A stretch of DNA of 64,000 bases from a bacterium (lineage in GTDB: Bacteria > UBP15 > UBA6099): NCBI GenBank assembly GCA_029564595.1, contig JAKQPS010000082.1:112558-176557 (forward strand), read 5' to 3'. Positions within the stretch are counted from its first letter, which is position 1, and the number at the start of each line of letters is the position of its first letter. A model generated the notes under the pieces. That model worked only from the letters and a program-made list of their open reading frames with translations, did no database searches and had not been told where the DNA came from. A program made the translations under genes and the position numbers. Positions 34,874 to 44,099 of the stretch are shown here, piece by piece.

Positions 34874-35305
34874 GTGGAAGAGATAGGCGTCGTAAGATCG
34901 GTCGAAAACGGCATTGCGCGCGTCGAAATTAACAGAAGCGCGATGTGTTCGCGTTGCGGATGCTGCATTCAGACAGGGCCTGAAACGATGGAACTTGAAG
35001 CGACCGACGCAGTAGGCGTTTCCCCCGGCGACAGCGTCTCTCTGGAATTCCCGGATTATATGTTCGTCAAAGTTTCCTTCGCCGCTTATGGATTTCCCGC
35101 AATAGCGTTCTTCGTCTCTCTATTTGTTTGTTTGGAAGCGTTCAAACTGAACGAATGGCAATCCGCGCTTGCGGCTGTCGTCGCGACGGCGCTCTCATAT
35201 TTCATAGTCTCCAAAAACAAGTTCGCAAGATTCGGTTCAGATGACATGCGGCCAAAAATATTAAAACAGTCATCCGCCGACGAAAACGGATTAGAACAGA
35301 AATAG
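34874..35305 (+). CDS. SoxR-reducing system protein RseC family (143 aa)
   Basis: Membrane protein of the RseC/MucC family. An N-terminal domain has a Cys cluster MCSRCGCC (about 23-30) after VVRSVENGIARVEINR; two hydrophobic helices follow (about 70-110). In enterobacteria RseC works with Rnf (Rsx) proteins to reduce SoxR, and the gene is commonly found next to rnf operons, which fits its place three bases after rnfB. The start is GTG 34874, with no strong ribosome site, suggesting coupling to rnfB. The role in this anaerobe is unknown. Confidence 0.8.
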   Translation: MEEIGVVRSVENGIARVEINRSAMCSRCGCCIQTGPETMELEATDAVGVSPGDSVSLEFPDYMFVKVSFAAYGFPAIAFFVSLFVCLEAFKLNEWQSALAAVVATALSYFIVSKNKFARFGSDDMRPKILKQSSADENGLEQK

Positions 35306-35401
35306 CAAGTTCTTGCTCTGATGTTGAACCAGAACCGCTTTGATGTCATTTATTTGTAGATGCCCGCATTTCGATCAATGCCGCGATGTTTCCCGCTATT
35401 A

Positions 35402-35932
35402 TCAGGGCAATAGCAACGTCGAAGATTCGGCGATTTCTTTTTCGTGAAGGCGAACATATTCGCAACTCGGAGTGTTGCCGCATTTTCGGCACGAGATATC
35501 ATATGCTGAATTCACAGTTCCGCACTCGGAACATGAATAGCGCTCAATCATCTCGACATACCATTTTTCAAAGCCAACTTCTTTTATCCGCTCCAGATTT
35601 TTCCACAGTTCGATACGGTGTGGATACTGCTTCTGAAATGTTTTCAAATCCTCGCAGGGATACTCATCGCATTCTCCGCAGAAATCCACGTTCTTTTCTT
35701 CTGCGCAACGACACATCTTGCATATATTTCTGCAAAAAAAAGAACGTTTGTCAGAGCGGCAGCCTAAGCATTCGAATTCTTCCTCAGGCATATTGAAACG
35801 CGCGGCAAGCCGCTTAATCCGTTCCGGCTCTTCACGGTTTCCTATATAAATTGAACATGCCGGACAGAATAATCCGCAGACGGCGGCAAGCCTGATGTCA
35901 GGAACTTTAAAGTCAAATTGCTCGACTGGCAT
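35402..35932 (-). CDS. DUF3795 family Cys-rich protein (176 aa)
   Basis: The N-terminal domain matches DUF3795: AAVCGLFCPACSIYIGN, then CLGCRS, CRNICKMCRCAEE and CGECDEYPCEDL. The C-terminal 45 residues add a zinc-ribbon pair, CSECG and CRKCG. About 17 cysteines suggest metal or Fe-S binding. The ATG has GGAG nine bases upstream. Function of DUF3795 is unknown. It is convergent with the RseC-like gene and follows the AttH-like gene by about 60 bases. Confidence 0.82.
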   Translation of the reverse strand: MPVEQFDFKVPDIRLAAVCGLFCPACSIYIGNREEPERIKRLAARFNMPEEEFECLGCRSDKRSFFCRNICKMCRCAEEKNVDFCGECDEYPCEDLKTFQKQYPHRIELWKNLERIKEVGFEKWYVEMIERYSCSECGTVNSAYDISCRKCGNTPSCEYVRLHEKEIAESSTLLLP

Positions 35933-35995
35933 GTTGCAATCTCCATTTATAAGAATTTGATAAACACGGATTTATCGATAGCGCATTTCTTGATG

Positions 35996-36898
35996 TTACC
36001 ATTTGTTATCATTATAGTCATATTTCCCTATTCCATCGATGGGAATGCGCGCGCCATCTATATTGACGGAGCCTTGCGCCTTAACCAGCAGTTCATGGTA
36101 ATCGATGTCAATGTAAGGCAATACGAAAGGGATTCTTTTAATTGTTCTGTGCGCGAGTATCGGCGACACATCTAGTTCGAGATCCGGCGACGTGATTTTC
36201 CAAGTGGCGAGAGGCGAGGCGGCATTGAACGAGAATTGAGCTGGCGAGTGAATATTTCTGTTCTCCGATCCTAGCCACACATAAGAATAGTTATGTGGCA
36301 CGGCGACGTCGTACAGGCAGTCCATCACGACTCCCGATGCGGCGGGAGACCAGAAATGCAGCCAATTCGCCTGCGAGCGGCGCGGCTGCACGCCCCACGC
36401 GTGTTCGCAGTATCCGTAGCCGCTCAGATCGCAGTCCCGCCCGCCGAACGACACTCTGCCCTCCATTCGATTGAGCGCCGATTGCAATATCGAGTAGTCT
36501 ATCTTTTTCGTCAGAAGCCTGTCGCGGCGCATGGCAGACACTTGGCGATGCTCAACTTTCGCGCGTATCGCGTCGGACTCGATTTCGATTACCCATTTAT
36601 CTTCAGCGCAACCGGAAAAACGAAGGCTGCCCCATTTGCCTTGCGCGGACACATCTACAGAGTCGCCGGGTCGCGCTTCCACCCCGGTCAGTCGTTCTAA
36701 TACAAACCGCCGCCCGTTTTTCAGATTTATCACAGTCAGCGAAACGTATCCCGATGGAAAACTTTGCATGGCCAGAAATACGAAATAGACGCCACGATCT
36801 TCGTCCATACCCTCGAACGACCACCATTGTTTCCTGCGGAGTAACGCTGCCGACCCTCGACCGCGCCATTTTATCGGTATAAAACCTTCGTCTATCAT
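35996..36898 (-). CDS. AttH/CrtC-like lipocalin-fold protein (300 aa)
   Basis: Resembles the carotenoid hydratase CrtC/AttH superfamily, two lipocalin-like beta-barrels. The best sign is GYGYCEHAWGVQPRRSQANW (about 162-181), the counterpart of the conserved G-x-GY-x-(E/D)H-x-WG motif. FEGMDEDRGVYFVFLAMQ and a Trp-rich beta pattern through the chain also fit. No signal peptide. No carotenoid genes are nearby, so the substrate is more likely a lipid or terpenoid of unknown type. It lies 115 bases after the amidohydrolase gene. Confidence 0.6.
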   Translation of the reverse strand: MIDEGFIPIKWRGRGSAALLRRKQWWSFEGMDEDRGVYFVFLAMQSFPSGYVSLTVINLKNGRRFVLERLTGVEARPGDSVDVSAQGKWGSLRFSGCAEDKWVIEIESDAIRAKVEHRQVSAMRRDRLLTKKIDYSILQSALNRMEGRVSFGGRDCDLSGYGYCEHAWGVQPRRSQANWLHFWSPAASGVVMDCLYDVAVPHNYSYVWLGSENRNIHSPAQFSFNAASPLATWKITSPDLELDVSPILAHRTIKRIPFVLPYIDIDYHELLVKAQGSVNIDGARIPIDGIGKYDYNDNKW

Positions 36899-37013
36899 TC
36901 GCAGTTTCCTGTTTTCGGCGATAACACAGCCCCGGTTTCAAATCCTTGTCTCAAAAAACGAAATTAACGCGCGCCATACGACATCAGCGACATCTGACAT
37001 ATCCTCAATGGTC

Positions 37014-38453
37014 TCAAATGTTCGACCGATAAAGACATCGGTCTTCGGGTTTCGGATCGAAAAACATATCGTTGTCCGGCCAGAATTCCGGCAGTTCCGG
37101 GTGTCTCGCGCGAAACCATCTACCGCCCTTTCCAATAATTCGCACTCGCCGCACGGCATCAATATCTTCGAGCGGGTTGCCTTCGAGCAGAACCACGTCC
37201 GATTCCATTCCGGGCTCAACAGAGCCTATCCTGTCGTCGATGCCCAGAAGTCGCGCCGCGTCTATCGTGGCCGCCTTAATCGCTCCGAGCTTCGACATTC
37301 CTATGTAATGCAGACGTCTGATTTCATCCACGGTTTCACCGGGAAATGATGTCACCGCGCCCATGTCCGTTCCCGCGCAAAACGGAACGCCAGCTTTGTT
37401 CAACAGTTCGGCGTTCCGAAGAATATATTTCAAATTTCCTTTCAGGCCGCGCGATGCTCCGAAACTTTTCAGGTAGCCTGGATCGGAGAAATCCATCCAT
37501 GTATCCGCAAGGGTTTTCAGAAACCCTAAAGCCTGCGGCTCAAACATATCCACAGCCCGCGCGCTCGATAGAAATTCCGACTTATCTTCAAACCGAAGCA
37601 CGCTGTCCGTCATTGTCAAAGTGGGAACAACTGTGGCTCCGCTCTGCCTTACATGCTCGATTTCCTCAGCGCTCATTTCTCTGTCGATTGGAAGATGTTC
37701 GATTGAATCCACATCGTGCCGCAGGATGCCCTGAAGGTCGTCCGCGCAGAAATGATGCACTGCTACTTTGAGGCCGAGCGAGCGCGCCGCGATGCAAATC
37801 GCTTCGAACACGTCTTCCGATATAGTCGGCAGAGGTCTATTCGCGCTCATTTCCGCATTGACTGAGGTATATCCAACTTTTATGACATCTATTCCCTGTC
37901 CGCTCAGGTGTTTTACGGCTGCCTCCGCCTCCGAGGGCGCTTGAAGATTTATCTTGGGCTGGCCTATGAATGCCGCGACCACTGACGATAGTGGTTCGAT
38001 GTAATCGGGATATCCGCCACGGCAACTGAGTATTGCGCCGGATGCGAGTATGCGCGGACCGATTATCTTTCCCGACGCGATGCCCTGCCTGTACCGGTTC
38101 ATGAGTTTTATGGGCGACAACATATCCCTGACGCAGACAACTCCGCACTCCAGAGTTGCCGCGAGGTTCCGGCGAATCTGACGCAGCGTCCATGCTCCGG
38201 GGACTCCTTTTTGTTCCGCGATGAACGGGCTGAGAATATGACAGTGGCAATCAATGAATCCGGGCGAAAGAGTAAGCCCGTTGCAATCTATCACATCGCA
38301 GTCGGCCGCGTTGTCCGGCGCGTCGATATTTTCAATTACGCCTTTTGAGACAAGCGCGCACGTTGGGGATGACAGATTTCCCATCTTCACATCCAACACG
38401 CGCACATTGCGCAGAAGCATTCTTATTCTTTTGGCTTCGATTCGATCCAGCAT
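37014..38453 (-). CDS. Amidohydrolase, imidazolonepropionase/Xaa-Pro dipeptidase-like (479 aa)
   Basis: Metal-dependent amidohydrolase with a TIM barrel. GFIDCHCHI has the metal pair His70 and His72; VIKVGYTS carries the Lys often carboxylated in this subgroup; KVAVHHFC and DSIEHLP provide the next His ligands, and AGTDMGA the catalytic Asp. The C-terminal KAATIDAARLLGIDDRIGSVEPGMESDVVLL is the classic family ending. The subgroup acts on dipeptides, imidazolonepropionate or xenobiotic amides; no histidine-degradation genes are near. ATG 38453 is the longest start; Met12 is an alternative. Confidence 0.88.
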   Translation of the reverse strand: MLDRIEAKRIRMLLRNVRVLDVKMGNLSSPTCALVSKGVIENIDAPDNAADCDVIDCNGLTLSPGFIDCHCHILSPFIAEQKGVPGAWTLRQIRRNLAATLECGVVCVRDMLSPIKLMNRYRQGIASGKIIGPRILASGAILSCRGGYPDYIEPLSSVVAAFIGQPKINLQAPSEAEAAVKHLSGQGIDVIKVGYTSVNAEMSANRPLPTISEDVFEAICIAARSLGLKVAVHHFCADDLQGILRHDVDSIEHLPIDREMSAEEIEHVRQSGATVVPTLTMTDSVLRFEDKSEFLSSARAVDMFEPQALGFLKTLADTWMDFSDPGYLKSFGASRGLKGNLKYILRNAELLNKAGVPFCAGTDMGAVTSFPGETVDEIRRLHYIGMSKLGAIKAATIDAARLLGIDDRIGSVEPGMESDVVLLEGNPLEDIDAVRRVRIIGKGGRWFRARHPELPEFWPDNDMFFDPKPEDRCLYRSNI

Positions 38454-38554
38454 AAATGATGAGCCTCAAACGCAATTATATAATCAGTTAGCTTCATATG
38501 TTAAATCATTTATTATGCAATGCTTTTTAGTCTGAATGAAGCGCGCACAATGAT

Positions 38555-38583
38555 TTGACATCCTCAAAAAAGCGATTTATTAT
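38555..38583 (+). promoter_or_regulatory. Near-consensus promoter of the orphan gene at 38639
   Basis: A perfect TTGACA (38555-38560) and TATTAT (38578-38583) with a 17-base spacer. The start would be near 38590, giving a leader of about 48 bases. It is the best promoter match noticed in the window. Confidence 0.65.
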
Positions 38584-38638
38584 AGAAGCAGGCATATTTG
38601 TGAAAAAAATAACTTGAAGGCGAGAAGGAGGGAATGAA

Positions 38639-39352
38639 ATGGCTTTGACAGCGGAAGAAAGAGAAATGAAGGCATGGGGAGCGGAGTCTTTCAAAGGGCC
38701 GTGGCTTGACCTTTGCGAAGTGTTTTCGAGACTGCACAACGGAGAAGAGCTTACAAAAGAAGAAGTGAAAATCGATCCGTATTTTTTGCCTTTTGACATC
38801 GACGCGCGGGTTCTTTTCAAAATCATGAAGGCGGGCGGAAAAAAGGCTATCCTCGGCGACAACGGAAGCATGCTCACAATAATCACCAACACGGTGGGAG
38901 ACGAAATCATCTGGGCCGCCATAGAGTTGGAAGAGGACGGCGCATACACGGAATTTCATCCGCTGGCCGACAAGCTCGGACAGGATTGGGATAAAAAAGG
39001 CGCTGAAATGATTTACAATGGCGACATGGAAGGCGCTTTCGACCATTTCAGTTCTTGGGTTAAAGAACAGAGCGGCATGTCTCACATAGAGCTTGGGATT
39101 TTGAAGGTCGCCAACATACAGTTCTTCGGCGCTTTCAAAAGAGCTTATGAGGAATCGGACAACGGCGCGAAAATCCTTCTAATGGGCATAAAGATGGTTG
39201 AGGCCGTAAGTGAGATTATGGAAGAGGGATGGGTGAAATTTTATCCTGATATCAATCTCAAGAAACTGCTCGAGACCATCGCTCCCGCTTTGAACATACT
39301 CAGCCCGGTTAACACCGCTCTTCAGGGCGCGTTGTCCAAGCTGCCGTTCTGA
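38639..39352 (+). CDS. Orphan protein of unknown function, monocistronic (237 aa)
   Basis: Not recognised. The protein is acidic to neutral and soluble-looking at the start (MALTAEEREMKAWGAESFKG), with a segment IDPYFLPFDIDARVLFKIMKAGGKKAIL, an alpha/beta stretch SMLTIITNTVGDEIIWAAIELEE, and a helical C-terminus with GAKILLMGIKMVEAVSEIMEEGW and hydrophobic LLETIAPALNILSPVNTALQGAL. No signal peptide, cysteine cluster or nucleotide-binding loop. AGGAGGG six bases before the ATG is a very strong ribosome site. It has its own promoter and a strong terminator, so it is a single-gene unit probably expressed at high level. Confidence 0.75.
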   Translation: MALTAEEREMKAWGAESFKGPWLDLCEVFSRLHNGEELTKEEVKIDPYFLPFDIDARVLFKIMKAGGKKAILGDNGSMLTIITNTVGDEIIWAAIELEEDGAYTEFHPLADKLGQDWDKKGAEMIYNGDMEGAFDHFSSWVKEQSGMSHIELGILKVANIQFFGAFKRAYEESDNGAKILLMGIKMVEAVSEIMEEGWVKFYPDINLKKLLETIAPALNILSPVNTALQGALSKLPF

Positions 39353-39378
39353 TTTAGTTATTGATGAATAAAGAAAAG

Positions 39379-39410
39379 AAAAAGGCTCGGAAGAGCCTTT
39401 TTCTGTTTTT
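39379..39410 (+). terminator. Rho-independent terminator of the orphan gene
   Basis: AAAAAGGCTC pairs with GAGCCTTTTT around a GGAA tetraloop, followed by CTGTTTTT. It is 27 bases after the stop codon. The A-tract on the other side would let it work in both directions. Confidence 0.85.
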
Positions 39411-39728
39411 AGAGCGTTTTCAAAGCGGTGAAACTGAAAGTATTAAGATTAACCGATATGAAAGCGAAGCGGATAAATATACAATCGAAGGGTTGCTTAA
39501 TCTCGGAAAAGCAGGTTTATGAGCGCCCTTTATGTTTTTTGTTCTCTATTAAAGCCTTTCGTCACTGAAAATGAAGAATCAGACATGCGTCGGATTCGCT
39601 TGACTTTGCTCATATATATTGATAGAACTTTATGGTTTTAAGGAATCGAAATGGAAACGCGCGCGGGGGTTGAGCGCGAGCGAAAATCTGCGGCTGAACA
39701 ACATCTATAGCGGAAAGGCAGAACCGAT
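39411..39728 (+). other. Gene-free region upstream of iorA
   Basis: About 318 bases with no convincing gene. A possible promoter is TTGACT (39600-39605) with TAGAAC 17 bases downstream. A GC-rich stretch at about 39655-39685 (GCGCGCGGGGG ... GCGCGAGCG) can form a hairpin in the iorA leader. Confidence 0.4.
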
Positions 39729-41462
39729 ATGAAACAACTGCTGACGGGCAACGAGGCGATAGCGCGCGGAGCGTGGGAGGCAGGCGTGTGTTTTGCGTCC
39801 GCGTATCCCGGCACTCCGAGCACGGAAATCACGGAAGCAATAGCCGGATACGGGGAAGTGAACGCTGAATGGGCTCCCAATGAGAAAGTGGCGCTTGAGG
39901 TCGGAATAGGAGCGGCGCTGGGCGGCGTCAGGACTCTGGTATGCATGAAGCATGTCGGCCTCAATGTCGCCGCAGACCCGTTCTGCACATTGAGCTACAC
40001 GGGGATTTCCGCCGGGCTGGTTCTTATCTGCGCTGACGACCCGGCCATGCACAGCTCTCAGAACGAGCAGGACAACCGCTACTACGCGCGTCTGGCTAAA
40101 GTTCCTATGCTTGAGCCTTCAACGAGCCAAGAGGCGAAGGACTTCGTCAAGCTGGCGTTTGAAATGAGCGAAAAATTCGACACGCCCGTCATGGTAAGGG
40201 TAACAACGAGAATCAGCCATTCGCGCGGAATAGTCGAGCTGAAGCCGCGAAAAAGCCTCGCGCGAAAAGTATTCAAACCCGACCCCAAGAAATACGTGAT
40301 GGTTCCTTCAAATGCCCGAATGAGACACAGGGTGGTTGTGGAGCGGCAGAAGAACATCGCGGAATACGGCGAAAAATCTCCTATCAACGCGATAGAGCCG
40401 GGAAAAGGGGATATCGGAGTGGTGTCTGCGGGAGTGGCCTATCAGTATGCGAGAGAGGTTTTTCCGCAAGCGCATTTTTTGAAGATTGGGCTTTCAAATC
40501 CATTGCCTAAGGAAATGGTTAGGAAATTCGCCAAAGGCAAAAAAAAGATATATGTCGTCGAAGAACTTGAACCGTTCATGGAAGAACAAATTGCGGCGAT
40601 GGGAATAGCGGTAGAGGGCAAATCGCGGCTGCCTGAGATAGACGAATTGAACCCGGATGTCGTTCGAGACGGTTTCGTGAAGAAAAGAAAGCCGCACAAG
40701 GCCGATGTCGTGGAAGGGCTGCCCAACCGCCCGCCCAACTTGTGTCCGGGATGCCCGCACAGAGGGTTGTTCTCAGCGATAAAGCCGTTGAAGCTTGTCA
40801 TATTCGGAGACATAGGTTGTTACACGCTTAGCGTGCTTCCTCCGCTCAGTACCCATGACAGTTGTGTGTGTATGGGAGCCAGCATAGGGATGTCTCACGG
40901 GTACAGCAAGGTGGGCGGAAATACTACTCAGAAGAGCGTGGGCGTGCTGGGCGACTCGACATTCATGCACAGCGGCCTGACAGGCGTCATGGAAATGGCG
41001 TACAACAAAGGCTCCAACACGGTCATAATACTCGACAACCGAACGACGGCAATGACGGGCGGCCAGAATCATCCGGGAACGGCCCGAACTCTCAAGGGCG
41101 AAGATACGGTGTCTTTGAATCTGGAGGAAGTCTGTCGCGCTCTCGGAGTGAAGCGCGTTTTTAGAGTTAACCCGTTCGAAGTGAAGGCAACCAGAGAGGT
41201 CGTGAAGAGAGAGGTTTCGATAGAGGAACCTTCGGTGGTCATCTCGACGGCTCCATGTCCGCTGATATTCAAAGTGAAAAGCGCGCCTCTGGCGGTGGAT
41301 GCGGATAAATGCAAAGAGTGCGGAGCCTGCCTGAAGATTAACTGCCCCGCTTTAACCAAGAGAGGCGAGAAGGCGTTCATTGTGGATTATCTATGCAATG
41401 GTTGCGGAGTGTGCGGACAGATTTGTCCGTTCGACGCGATTGGAGTTCCGGCATCGAAATAA
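39729..41462 (+). CDS. iorA: Indolepyruvate ferredoxin oxidoreductase alpha subunit (577 aa)
   Basis: Oxidatively decarboxylates aryl pyruvates (from Trp, Phe, Tyr) to arylacetyl-CoA with reduction of ferredoxin. The N-terminus LLTGNEAIARGAWEAGV and YPGTPSTEITEAI is the pyrimidine-binding domain. CPGCPHRGLF (about 339-348) starts the TPP domain, with GDIGCYTL, then GVLGDSTFMHSG and LDNRTTAMTGGQ for TPP/Mg. The C-terminus has two [4Fe-4S] motifs, CKECGACLKINCP and CNGCGVCGQICP. Length and order are typical for IorA. First gene of a rightward cluster with iorB, paaK, an ACT gene and the liv transporter, a familiar amino-acid catabolism grouping in anaerobes. Confidence 0.95.
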   Translation: MKQLLTGNEAIARGAWEAGVCFASAYPGTPSTEITEAIAGYGEVNAEWAPNEKVALEVGIGAALGGVRTLVCMKHVGLNVAADPFCTLSYTGISAGLVLICADDPAMHSSQNEQDNRYYARLAKVPMLEPSTSQEAKDFVKLAFEMSEKFDTPVMVRVTTRISHSRGIVELKPRKSLARKVFKPDPKKYVMVPSNARMRHRVVVERQKNIAEYGEKSPINAIEPGKGDIGVVSAGVAYQYAREVFPQAHFLKIGLSNPLPKEMVRKFAKGKKKIYVVEELEPFMEEQIAAMGIAVEGKSRLPEIDELNPDVVRDGFVKKRKPHKADVVEGLPNRPPNLCPGCPHRGLFSAIKPLKLVIFGDIGCYTLSVLPPLSTHDSCVCMGASIGMSHGYSKVGGNTTQKSVGVLGDSTFMHSGLTGVMEMAYNKGSNTVIILDNRTTAMTGGQNHPGTARTLKGEDTVSLNLEEVCRALGVKRVFRVNPFEVKATREVVKREVSIEEPSVVISTAPCPLIFKVKSAPLAVDADKCKECGACLKINCPALTKRGEKAFIVDYLCNGCGVCGQICPFDAIGVPASK

Positions 41463-41489
41463 AAAATTCGTCACTTCGGAGACACTGAT

Positions 41490-42119
41490 ATGAAAACGGC
41501 ATCGACAGAGAAAAAAGCAGCCGGCAAGGCGACATCGAAAGAGCCGATCGACATTCTGATTGTGGGAGTCGGCGGACAGGGCATAATACTCGCGAGCAGA
41601 ATAATCTCTCAGGCGCTGGTGTACGCCGGATACGACGTGAAACAGTCGGAAGTCCACGGAATGGCGCAGAGAGGCGGAGCTGTTTCCAGTCATATCCGCG
41701 CAGGCGAGAAGGTTTATTCTCCGCTCATTCCTTATGATTCGGCCCGTTATATGCTGTCTTTCGAATCTCTCGAAGCTCTAAGGTACATGAGCTATATCTA
41801 CGCGGGTTCCACAGTGTTGTTGAACGACCAGAAGATAGACCCTCCCTCGGTCGCGTCAGGGCAGCAGCAGTATCCGCCCGACGTGATTGAGAGGATAAAG
41901 AAGAAGGCCAAAGACGTGAGAGTGATTCCGGCCGCGGATGTGGCTTTCGAACTGGGGAACGAAAGGGTCGTGAATGTGATTCTTACCGGGGCGTTGGCCG
42001 GCAATCTTCCTGTTAGCAGAAAAATATGGATGAAAACATTATCCGAACTTGTGCCTGCGAAACTCATGGAGATAAACACGAAAGCTTTTGAGCGAGGAAT
42101 GCAGTTCAGCAATAGATAA
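41490..42119 (+). CDS. iorB: Indolepyruvate ferredoxin oxidoreductase beta subunit (209 aa)
   Basis: Gamma-type domain partner of IorA. GVGGQGIILASRI (26-38) and SEVHGMAQRGGAVSSHIR are hallmark motifs. An 18-residue Lys/Thr/Ala-rich N-terminal extension precedes the domain. It is 27 bases after iorA and 54 bases before paaK. Confidence 0.94.
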   Translation: MKTASTEKKAAGKATSKEPIDILIVGVGGQGIILASRIISQALVYAGYDVKQSEVHGMAQRGGAVSSHIRAGEKVYSPLIPYDSARYMLSFESLEALRYMSYIYAGSTVLLNDQKIDPPSVASGQQQYPPDVIERIKKKAKDVRVIPAADVAFELGNERVVNVILTGALAGNLPVSRKIWMKTLSELVPAKLMEINTKAFERGMQFSNR

Positions 42120-42173
42120 AGCGGCGGATTGGCGGAGAGCGCCGCAAAAGACCCGATGAAAGAAGGATTGAGA

Positions 42174-43499
42174 ATGGCGAAAAAACATCTTATCTGGAAC
42201 GAGCGTTACGAATGCATGCCCGATTCGAAAAAGAAGGAATTGCAGCTTGAGAGGCTGAAGCTGCTTGTGAGCCGCGTGTACGACAAAGTCGCGCCGTACA
42301 AAGCAAAGATGGACGCCGCGGGCATTGCGCCGAAGGATATTAAGAAGCTCGAAGACATCGCAAAGCTGCCTTTCACCACGAAAGAGGATTTGGCGGCCAA
42401 CTATCCGTTCGGCATGTTCGCCGTGCCGATGAAGAAAATCATAAGGATACATTCATCTTCAGGGACGACGGGAAAGCCCAAGGTGGCCGGATACACGAAG
42501 AACGACATCAAGATGTGGGCTGACGTGATGGCGAGAACGCTCACATGCGGCAACACGACGAAGAACGACGTTGTGCAGAATGCTTACGGATACGGTTTGT
42601 TTACAGGCGGACTGGGCGCGCATTACGGCGTGGAAAAAATCGGGGCCACGGTTGTGCCGATATCGGGCGGCAACACGAAACGGCAGATTCTCGTTATGAA
42701 GGATTTCGGAGTCACCAAGATGTGTTGCACGCCGTCTTACTGCCTGTTTTTGTCGGAAGCTCTGCGAGAAGCCGGGCTGGAGCCGGGCAGGGACATCAAG
42801 CTGAACACGGCTTTTCTCGGCGCGGAACCGTGGACGCGGGAACTAAGGGAACAGGTGGAGAAAAATATCAGCATCGACGCAATAGACATCTACGGACTGA
42901 CTGAAGTGATCGGCCCCGGCGTTTCCAGCGAGTGCATGGAAAAAGTCGGATTGCATATATTCGATGACAACTTCTATCCAGAGGTTGTCGATCCAGATAC
43001 CCAACAGCCTCTGCCATTGGGGGAAAAGGGCGAGCTGGTTTTCACTACTCTTACCAAGGAAGCTTTCCCGGTCGTAAGGTACAGGACAAGGGACATAACA
43101 AGGTTGATCCCCGAGAAGTGCGCGTGCGGTCGAACGCACATCAGGATGGAAAGGCTTACCGGACGAACTGACGATATGCTGATAATCCGAGGGGTAAACG
43201 TTTACCCCAGCCAGATAGAGAGCGTGATAGTTCAGATTCCCGGCTTGGAGCCTCACTACCAGATACTTGTGGACAGGCAGGGCGCGATGGACATGCTGGA
43301 AGTCTGGATCGAGGTCTCTCCCGGAATTTTTACGGACAATATCAAAGGACTTGAAAAACTGGAGAAGAGGATCAGGGGAGAGATGGAGAGCGTGCTGGGG
43401 ATTGGAGTGAAGTTGAAACTGGTCGAGCCGAAGGCTATTCAGAGGTCCGAAGGAAAGGCGCAGAGGATAATCGACAGGCGGACTGTTTACGACAAATAG
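42174..43499 (+). CDS. paaK: Phenylacetate-CoA ligase family protein (441 aa)
   Basis: AMP-forming adenylate enzyme that joins an aryl or related acid to CoA, or, in this setting, might run in reverse on arylacetyl-CoA. HSSSGTTGKPKV (93-104) is the AMP-binding loop, YGLTEVIGPGVSSEC the adenine/carboxylate motif, and YRTRDITRLIPEKCACGR the A8 hinge region. The C-terminal subdomain VNVYPSQIESVI is intact. The start is ATG 42174 with GAAGGA six bases upstream; upstream TTG/ATG codons lack a site. Directly behind iorAB, so arylacetate is the likely acid, but the substrate is inferred. Confidence 0.9.
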   Translation: MAKKHLIWNERYECMPDSKKKELQLERLKLLVSRVYDKVAPYKAKMDAAGIAPKDIKKLEDIAKLPFTTKEDLAANYPFGMFAVPMKKIIRIHSSSGTTGKPKVAGYTKNDIKMWADVMARTLTCGNTTKNDVVQNAYGYGLFTGGLGAHYGVEKIGATVVPISGGNTKRQILVMKDFGVTKMCCTPSYCLFLSEALREAGLEPGRDIKLNTAFLGAEPWTRELREQVEKNISIDAIDIYGLTEVIGPGVSSECMEKVGLHIFDDNFYPEVVDPDTQQPLPLGEKGELVFTTLTKEAFPVVRYRTRDITRLIPEKCACGRTHIRMERLTGRTDDMLIIRGVNVYPSQIESVIVQIPGLEPHYQILVDRQGAMDMLEVWIEVSPGIFTDNIKGLEKLEKRIRGEMESVLGIGVKLKLVEPKAIQRSEGKAQRIIDRRTVYDK

Positions 43500-43588
43500 G
43501 ATTTTGTTATAAAATATATAGCTTAAGCAATAGCCACAGAAGGAATGTAAATTCCTTCGGGGCGCGAGTCGAAAGGAGATTCCGGCGC

Positions 43589-44017
43589 ATGGTCAAACAG
43601 ATATCGGTGTTTTTGGAAAACAAGTATGGAAGAATGGCTGAAGCCACAGAGGCAATCGGAGAGGCGGGAGTCAACATACGCGCGTTGTCGGTGGCGGACA
43701 CATCCGATTTCGGAATATTGCGCTGTATAGTAAACGACACGGAGAAAGCGCTGAAAGTGTTGAGGGAAAAAGGATTCACTGCGAGCGCCACCCCGGTCGT
43801 AGCCGCTGAAGCTCCCGACGAGCCGGGAGGGTTGGCAAGACTTCTGAAAATCCCGCGCGACAACAACGTGAACGTGGAATATCTTTACGCGTTTGTGACA
43901 AAGTCGCGAGACAACGCCGTTGTGATACTGCGCGTGGATGAATATGAAAAACTGATATCGCTGCTGGAGAAGGGGGGGGTGAAAGTACTGACAGAGCAGG
44001 AAGCAGTTTCGCTTTGA
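43589..44017 (+). CDS. Tandem ACT-domain protein (142 aa)
   Basis: Two ACT domains and nothing else: MVKQISVFLENKYGRMAEATEAIGEAGVNIRALS (first) and GGLARLLKIPRDNNVNVEYLYAFV (second). ACT domains bind amino acids and regulate enzymes. Located between paaK and livK, so it may sense the imported or degraded amino acid. It is paralogous to the gene at 55172, which is linked to the vor operon. Confidence 0.9.
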   Translation: MVKQISVFLENKYGRMAEATEAIGEAGVNIRALSVADTSDFGILRCIVNDTEKALKVLREKGFTASATPVVAAEAPDEPGGLARLLKIPRDNNVNVEYLYAFVTKSRDNAVVILRVDEYEKLISLLEKGGVKVLTEQEAVSL

Positions 44018-44099
44018 AGAAGGGCCGGTTGGAAGGCGGAATGCTCCGCCGAAATAAGCGCCGCACCCGCATGGCGCGAAAAAAAAAGAGGAGTTGACA

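Noticed and set aside
35996..36898. Carotenoid hydratase call for the AttH/CrtC-like gene
   Set aside because: Only the superfamily motif is visible; no carotenoid genes are nearby, so a specific reaction is not justified.
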